Shown piece by piece: positions 58,596-64,000 of a stretch of DNA of 64,000 bases. Position numbers and translations under genes: made by a program. Below the pieces are notes generated by a model. That model searched no databases. It saw only the letters and a program-made list of their open reading frames with translations, and was not told where the DNA came from. This DNA comes from Ephemerocybe angulata (lineage: Eukaryota; Basidiomycota; Agaricomycetes; Agaricales; Psathyrellaceae). Position 1 is the first letter of the stretch. Each line of letters opens with the position of its first letter. The stretch covers positions 806,001-870,000 of the forward strand of contig JAACJK010000164.1 of the NCBI GenBank assembly GCA_013368325.1, read 5' to 3'.

Positions 58596-61500
58596 CTACT
58601 CCTGGCCGAAACCAACCGTCTCCCTATATGATAAATCACGGTCAGCGTTATATCCCAAAGAGCGAGAATGTGATACACGTACTCGACAGCAAGCGTCAAC
58701 TTCTGCTCCAAGGTAGCATAATCCTTGTAGGGGGGCAAATCAATCCTGTTGAAGCAGGTATGACTCTTGGGAAGCTGGGAGGGGTCTCCAGACTTCTCGA
58801 TCGTGAAGCGCCTTGGGCCATCAGAGCCCTGCAGGTCCTTGAATCCGTTAACCGGGATACGCGAGGTGCCGGTGGCGAATTGCAAGAGACGAGACTTCCT
58901 CTCAGGTGGCCAGCTTCGAACACACTTCCAGAACCACTGAATAACCTCGTCGTTGACCTCATACCCTCGGTAATCCGTAAACTTGGTCCAGTCGTCACTA
59001 CAAGATAGATGTTAGTCAAAGAGATAAGGGTCGGGGACTGGATGAGGACATACACATCGATCTCCGACATGCCTCCAATGAGGAGTTCCAGCTCCCGCTC
59101 ATCAAAGACAGTGACCAAATCATGAGGAATGAGTTCGCTGAAGCCTGACATGAAGGCGTCGAACTGCTCCTTGACACGCTTGGATATACGGTACTCCACA
59201 ACGCAGTCGACATAGTCCTTTTTGTTGTCTTGTGTGACAGGCACCTCCTCTCCTCCAGGCTTCAACTCGATGGTGACCATCTCGCCGAACCGCTCCTCGG
59301 TAGTGGTAAAGGTCTCGTCAATGATGTCGGTGATGTCGTTTTCGCTATAAACGGTATTGATTAACACCATGACCTAGGGAGGTTTGAAGCAACAAACTTA
59401 CAGCATCCAGGTCAATCCTCGATGAAGTTCCGCATCCACACTCTCCAGATCCGACAAGGTCACCTTCTTCCCCAGAATCATTTTGTAGAAGCTGACAATG
59501 AAGTAAGCGTCAAGGAATCGGCGATGGAAGATGCCCAGTCCCAGGCAACGGCCGATGAATTTGAAGTAATTCAAATGCTCGGGGTTGACACCAGACGCAG
59601 GGTTGATTTGGAGAGTGTAGTTGTCATGGGCGGAATATTCGAACAGACAGTAGAAGGGATTGAACATCTCGTGCGAGAGTAAGAAGAAGAATTCACTGGC
59701 AATAAAAAGTCAGGACCTGGCGTTTCTTACTCGAAGGAGAGAGCTTACCGAGATAGACCACCATAATCCAATCCATCCTCGCCGTCGAACTTGATCATGA
59801 GTCGTTTCTTAAGGTCATTAGGGGTTTGCCTCATGATCTCAGCATAACTGTCTTCGAAAATGTGGTTACGCCTGATCTTGATCTGACAATTACCAGGTTG
59901 CGCCCGCATAGCCGGCTGGCTTCTGAAGTAGATGAGCTTCCTCCTGAAGTCGCGCTTGTACTGGGGTACATTGGCATCAAGCGATGATGGCAACCGAGGG
60001 TCGTCCCAGGTTGTCGTCTTCGTATTGTGGTCGACGAAGTAAACGCGTGCGGTCGAGGTGAGGCGCATCTCCCAGCCAGAGGGAAGGGGTCCGAGCTGCG
60101 AGATAGTCTGGGGCTGGAGAGACGATCCCTGCCCATTCGGACCCATAACACGGATAATCGTTTGCCGTCTTGGATCGACCCAAGTCGTCGTCCTGGTGTT
60201 GTGGTCAACGTAGTAAGGGCGCCCTTCCGGAGTGTATCGCTCTTCCCAGCCGTGGGGCAAGCTTCCTGAACCAGCAGTGGTCGAGGTGCTTTGGGGAATG
60301 GCGGGTGCTGTGGCAGCACCCGCACTGGGAGCAGCGGCCGAGGAGTCCGTCACAGACGAATTCCTATAAGTTGGGTTGCTAGCTTCCAGCAAATCATCTG
60401 CAAGCAGACGGCGAGAGTGCTGGTCGCGAGCTGCGTTTGTTTCGCTGTCCTGAGTGCTCGTGTTCACCGCCGCGCTAGCAGACGGCCGATTCCAAGTTGT
60501 AGTACGGGTATTGTGGTCAACATAATACGTCCGTCCAAGAGGATCGAGGCGACGCTCCCAGCCCGGTGGCAAGGGTCCGTACTGGTCCACATTGGGGTTG
60601 AAGTTCGCTCGAGCTTGTGCCGCCGCCTGATTGACCTGCGTCTGGGCAGTGTTAGAGGCGGGTGATGGTTGGGAAGCATTTAGAGCTGCTGCTGGGGGAG
60701 CGGTAGACACGGCAGCCTGCGTTGCGGTGGCTGGGGAAGTTGTCGCATCTGGTGCGTCTGGCTGAGGATGTTCTTCTGCAGATGCCGTCGTCGGGGTTGC
60801 AGATGTAGTTGCTGCGGTAGATGATTCGGCAGCGCTGGCAGCACTGGCACTCGGTGCACGCGATAAAGTGCTGCTAGTTGATGTCTGAGCGGGGAGGTTT
60901 GATGAACTAGCGGCGGCAGAACTGCTGATGCCCATGTCTGCCAAGGCAGTCGACAAACTAGAGATCTGGGAGGGGCCAGGATTTGCGATAGGTTGGGTGA
61001 CGTTGGTCGAGAGGTAGATTATGAGTTTTCCATGGACAATGAGGTTGTCATTGGACCTCTTGAGATCCAGGGTCAACATTTCTAAGAAGTCAGAAGAAGG
61101 TTAATACTCCACATCGCCACAGACAGCCAAGAGACGCACCATGACCGCCCAACTCCAAATCCAACACGTCGCTAACTCTCACATTCACCACACCCAGAAA
61201 ACCCTGGTCCTTCCGCTTGAACTTGCGCTGATCGAAGATCTGGACGGCCACCACAGACGAATCCTTCACGGTACTTTGAAGAGGAATCAGAGGCGCTCAG
61301 AAGGGAAAGCATCCAGACATACATGTCAAAGCTCTCATTCCAGTACGGATTCAATGTCTTTTTTATAACGCTGGTGGTGTGAGTTTGCTCAGCATCCACG
61401 GTTATGACGGCGAAAGGGTCAGGCAGCCTGAATACATCGCGCTTTGATAAACCATCCGCAGCAACGACTGCACGTAGTCCTGGTGTTAGCGCTTGTCCGG

Positions 61501-61629
61501 TAAGGTGAATAAGTCATTCCAAATACCAGTAATCCTGATCTTCTTGTTTCTGTAAGACAAAAATGAGCTGCAGCGCTCGCTAAGATAGGAGGGGAATGGT
61601 ACGCACGCATCACCCGTTGTGACAACCAT
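58596..61629 (-). CDS. RSP5: HECT-type E3 ubiquitin ligase Rsp5 (NEDD4 family)
   Basis: Ubiquitinates membrane proteins and many other substrates through PPxY binding. Nine exons: 61629-61607, 61549-61527, 61479-61323, 61273-61140, 61081-59749, 59695-59402, 59344-59054, 58997-58683, 58623-58596; 2598 nt, 865 aa. Domain order is complete: C2 domain, ~1-130 ([38 protein letters not shown]); Ser/Ala/Thr/Pro linker; WW1 ~283-312 ([20 protein letters not shown]); WW2 ~387-416; WW3 ~444-474; HECT domain to the end ([19 protein letters not shown]) with catalytic Cys833 in [14 protein letters not shown] and the C-terminus ETVGFGQE. The tiny 5' exons (23 and 23 nt) were placed by frame and motif. Confidence 0.95.
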
Positions 61630-62379
61630 TGCAGACTCAAAGTGGGACCCAATTCACAAGAAATGTAGACCTGTAGGCCTATAAAACAAATGTAGAGCCT
61701 TTAGAGCAGCCCAACGAGTGTCCCAATGCTCGTTGGCGACGGAGATGGCGGCAGAGAGAGAGAGTGAGACGGGCTAAGCAATATTCCCCGCGAGCTACCA
61801 CCGCGTGACATCTGTCACGTTGTGATGAGGCGGTGCGTACTTCCCCGACCTTCTCGGGGCCATTCCTGACCTCCCGCCCCAGTTCTCGCAAGTATGCACC
61901 AGGAAGATGACAAGTAAAGCTGGATAGCACCAACAGTAGTGATTGAAAGGCAGTTGAAAGGTTTGGCTTTGCAGACTCCGCTAAGCCCTGGAACCTGAGA
62001 GAGAGACCGCCAGTGGCGGGCGAGAAGTTGATGCTGAAGGCCTGAAGCCTATCTCAGGCACTGGAGTCGGTAGGGAGATAGCCCGGTTGAAGGTTTAACC
62101 CCAGAGAGTACGGTGGATACTCCTGTTGCATAGCATGTAAAGTCGAGCTGAAGGTATTCGAGGACATTCAGCTACATTCAGTCAGTTCGAGAGTCGCGTC
62201 TATAAATAGCGCGCCTCATTAAAGTGCTGTGCCAAGCCTTCTCGAAGTCTGCTCTTGACCATCACCACGAACAGAATTGCATTCTAGCTCACATACTTGA
62301 ACCATAACCTGTCCTGAAACTCTCCTGAAAGAAGAACATCTCGCTGACCCTCCCTACTGACCGGAGTCCCTGTCACAGA
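61630..62379. other. Divergent intergenic region (750 bp)
   Basis: Promoters of RSP5 and the MIT/coiled-coil gene. A TATAAATA lies at 62201-62208 on the plus strand. Nothing else is seen. Confidence 0.45.
62201..62208 (+). promoter_or_regulatory. TATA box of MIT/coiled-coil gene
   Basis: TATAAATA, 172 bp upstream of the ATG at 62380, in a GC-rich setting. Confidence 0.5.
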
Positions 62380-64000
62380 ATGCCGCCTCCCATAGAAATG
62401 CCGATGAATACAGTAAGCTTACATTCAGGACGCCTTTATAGCAGTCACTTGATACCCCTGTTTTCAAGGCTAACCAACATGCAGCCTCTGCTGAGGAGTA
62501 TGTCAGTCGAGGGTTGATAGTTCTCGCTGCAGAAGAACACAGCAAGGCGTCAGAGGCCCTTCTAGCTGCCATTGAACGCAGCCATGATGAATCAGTGCAT
62601 ATTCAAATTCCTTCCCCGCATTTCGTGAACCGGCTAATGGTTTCCTGTGTAGGCAAAACGAACTTTACGCCTGCTATACAATAAGCACTGCAAAGAGCGA
62701 GACGACCTATACAGGAGGATAGAAAAACTGAAGAGCGACGGGAAAGACCCGAACCTGCCCCAAAAGTCTGAACGCCCTTCGACATATTCAAATTCAAGAC
62801 CGAACTCCCAGCCAGCCCCACCATCGAGCTTCCAGGGGAACCCCCACACTCCCCAATTTACTCAACCTCAATCCCGGCTGATGTCTGACTCGTCAAATAC
62901 TGTGGATGAGTCCTTCATGGTCCTTGGAGGGCAACGCGTAAGCCTTCATCCAGCTTAAATTACACAAACCTGATGGCTTCAATACGACACTAGTCAGATC
63001 CAGGGGATGCATTCAACCAATTCTGGAGTGCTATGCAGGGAATGCTGGATAACCTATCTCAGCCAGTCGCATTTGCGACAGCACCCCTTGGTCCTGAGGT
63101 CATACCTTCAGAAAATAATGCCTCGGGCTCGCAGACGCCACCCCTGGTCCATGGCAGAAGGGATTCGAGTCTCAGTAGCGATACCGACAATGATGAACAC
63201 ATGTTGTCCGGGTGGGCACGAAGGATTGGCATTACTAGCAGTCGTGAACGCACGAAATCTAAGTCGTCTGCAGTCAAACCGAAGGCGGTGTCACAGGCGC
63301 CTAAATCTGGGTCTTCCTCCATGGAAGAATTTGGGGACGGAGATGATTTCCTTGAAGAGGGTCTGTTACTCTCATGCCTGTCTGTGCAAATGACTGTGAA
63401 CTAACCTGTCTTAGTCGACGATCTTTCAGGCTCATTCTGTCTCATCCCCTCTGGCTCGGAGCCTGCCGCCCTTCGAAAAGAGAACGCGCAGCTCAAGGCC
63501 GAAGCAGCCGCCATGGCGGAGCGCTTATCAGCGACAGAGAAGTTGCTGCGGTTACGAAAAGACCAGGACATGCAACTCCGCAACAGCATCTTCGAGGTAT
63601 GCGACAATCCTGGACCCTGCTGACACCAGGGGAAAATTAGTCACTGACAATTGTACCCACAGGCTCAGCGGGCTATAAGCGCTTCGGGAATCCTGCCTCG
63701 CGTTCCACCAGGTGGAGACATCAATTTCCTCAACTTCAATAAAGCAGCGGTCCCTGTTCCCATACCCTCGCTGAATGCAGGTCGCGAAGCGCAGTATAGC
63801 AGGAGGATACAAGAGCTTGAGGCCGAGCTACGGGCTGTTCGAGCCGAAAACGAGAAAAATGTCCGTTCGAGTCTCTCTTATGATTATCATCTGTGGCATA
63901 ACGTGCTTACTGACGTTTCTGAACCTGCTTCTTCTCGGTCCCCTTTTTTGCTTTGTCTCGTCCAAACTGACTCGACGATATGACACAGAAACTGATGATC
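62380..64000 (+). CDS. MIT-like / coiled-coil protein, 3' end off window
   Basis: Exons seen: 62380-62412, 62445-62594, 62653-62937, 62994-63360, 63415-63596, 63663-63860 and 63989 onwards; about 409 residues with no stop. Residues ~15-80 form a helical hairpin (ANQHAASAEEYVSRGLIVLA, AAEEHSKASEALLAAIERS, KRTLRLLYNKHCKERDDLY) like an MIT domain. A Ser/Pro linker follows, then coiled coils (ALRKENAQLKAEAAAMAERL; RRIQELEAELRAVRAENEKN). MIT plus C-terminal coiled coil is the plan of Atg38/NRBF2, a subunit of the autophagy PI3-kinase complex, so that is my best guess, held weakly. Intron 1 is only 32 nt (62413-62444); later acceptors give a stop, so either this or another first exon is right. Confidence 0.65.

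Overview
The window looks like a gene-dense piece of a filamentous basidiomycete (Agaricomycotina-like) nuclear genome. Nearly every gene is split by many short introns of about 32-80 nt with GTRNGY...YAG borders. Genes lie about 1-2 kb apart on both strands, and the recognisable proteins are core eukaryotic or fungal ones (Hat1, Rpt3, CBP20, eIF1, Rsp5, Smi1/Knr4, Msc7-like ALDH). No bacterial operon, rRNA, tRNA or CRISPR array was seen. Exon boundaries below were built by hand from splice signals and reading-frame continuity. For every complete multi-exon model the exon lengths sum to a multiple of three.

Layout. 1-3.4 kb: the 5' part of a glycine-rich repeat protein gene, cut by the window edge, and a decayed paralogue next to it. 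3.9-11.5 kb: HAT1, then mitochondrial succinyl-CoA:3-oxoacid CoA-transferase and an Hsp70-like ATPase. 12.8-20.1 kb: a compact block of proteasome and RNA/translation genes (Rpt3, CBP20, an RRM-like protein, SNRNP27, eIF1, Fyv7), mostly head-to-head with 166-203 bp shared promoters. 20.2-28.5 kb: an orphan membrane protein, an ER-type aldehyde dehydrogenase, Smi1/Knr4 and an Old-Yellow-Enzyme-like oxidoreductase. 28.5-31.6 kb: a tandem pair of unknown membrane-anchored proteins with identical internal exon lengths. 32.1-39.2 kb: PPP4R2, a PAP2 lipid phosphatase, and a broken second PAP2 3' end split by a 2.8 kb insertion that holds a 216-bp-period tandem repeat. 39.3-43 kb: endonuclease III and an F-box-like protein. 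43-48.2 kb: about 5 kb with no gene I can support. 48.2-54.6 kb: a Ser/Arg-rich protein and a 21-exon PhoD-like phosphatase. 55.5-56.3 kb: a small secreted protein with a duplicated cationic amphipathic segment. 56.7-64 kb: an F-box-like protein, the HECT ligase Rsp5, and an MIT/coiled-coil protein running off the right edge.

Most genes are independent housekeeping units rather than a pathway cluster. The 12.8-20.1 kb block is the one functional grouping (RNA processing, cap binding, translation start, rRNA maturation, proteasome). The strongest candidates for undescribed biology are the secreted repeat protein at 55489-56276, the tandem orphan pair at 28576-31587, and the glycine-rich pair at the left edge.
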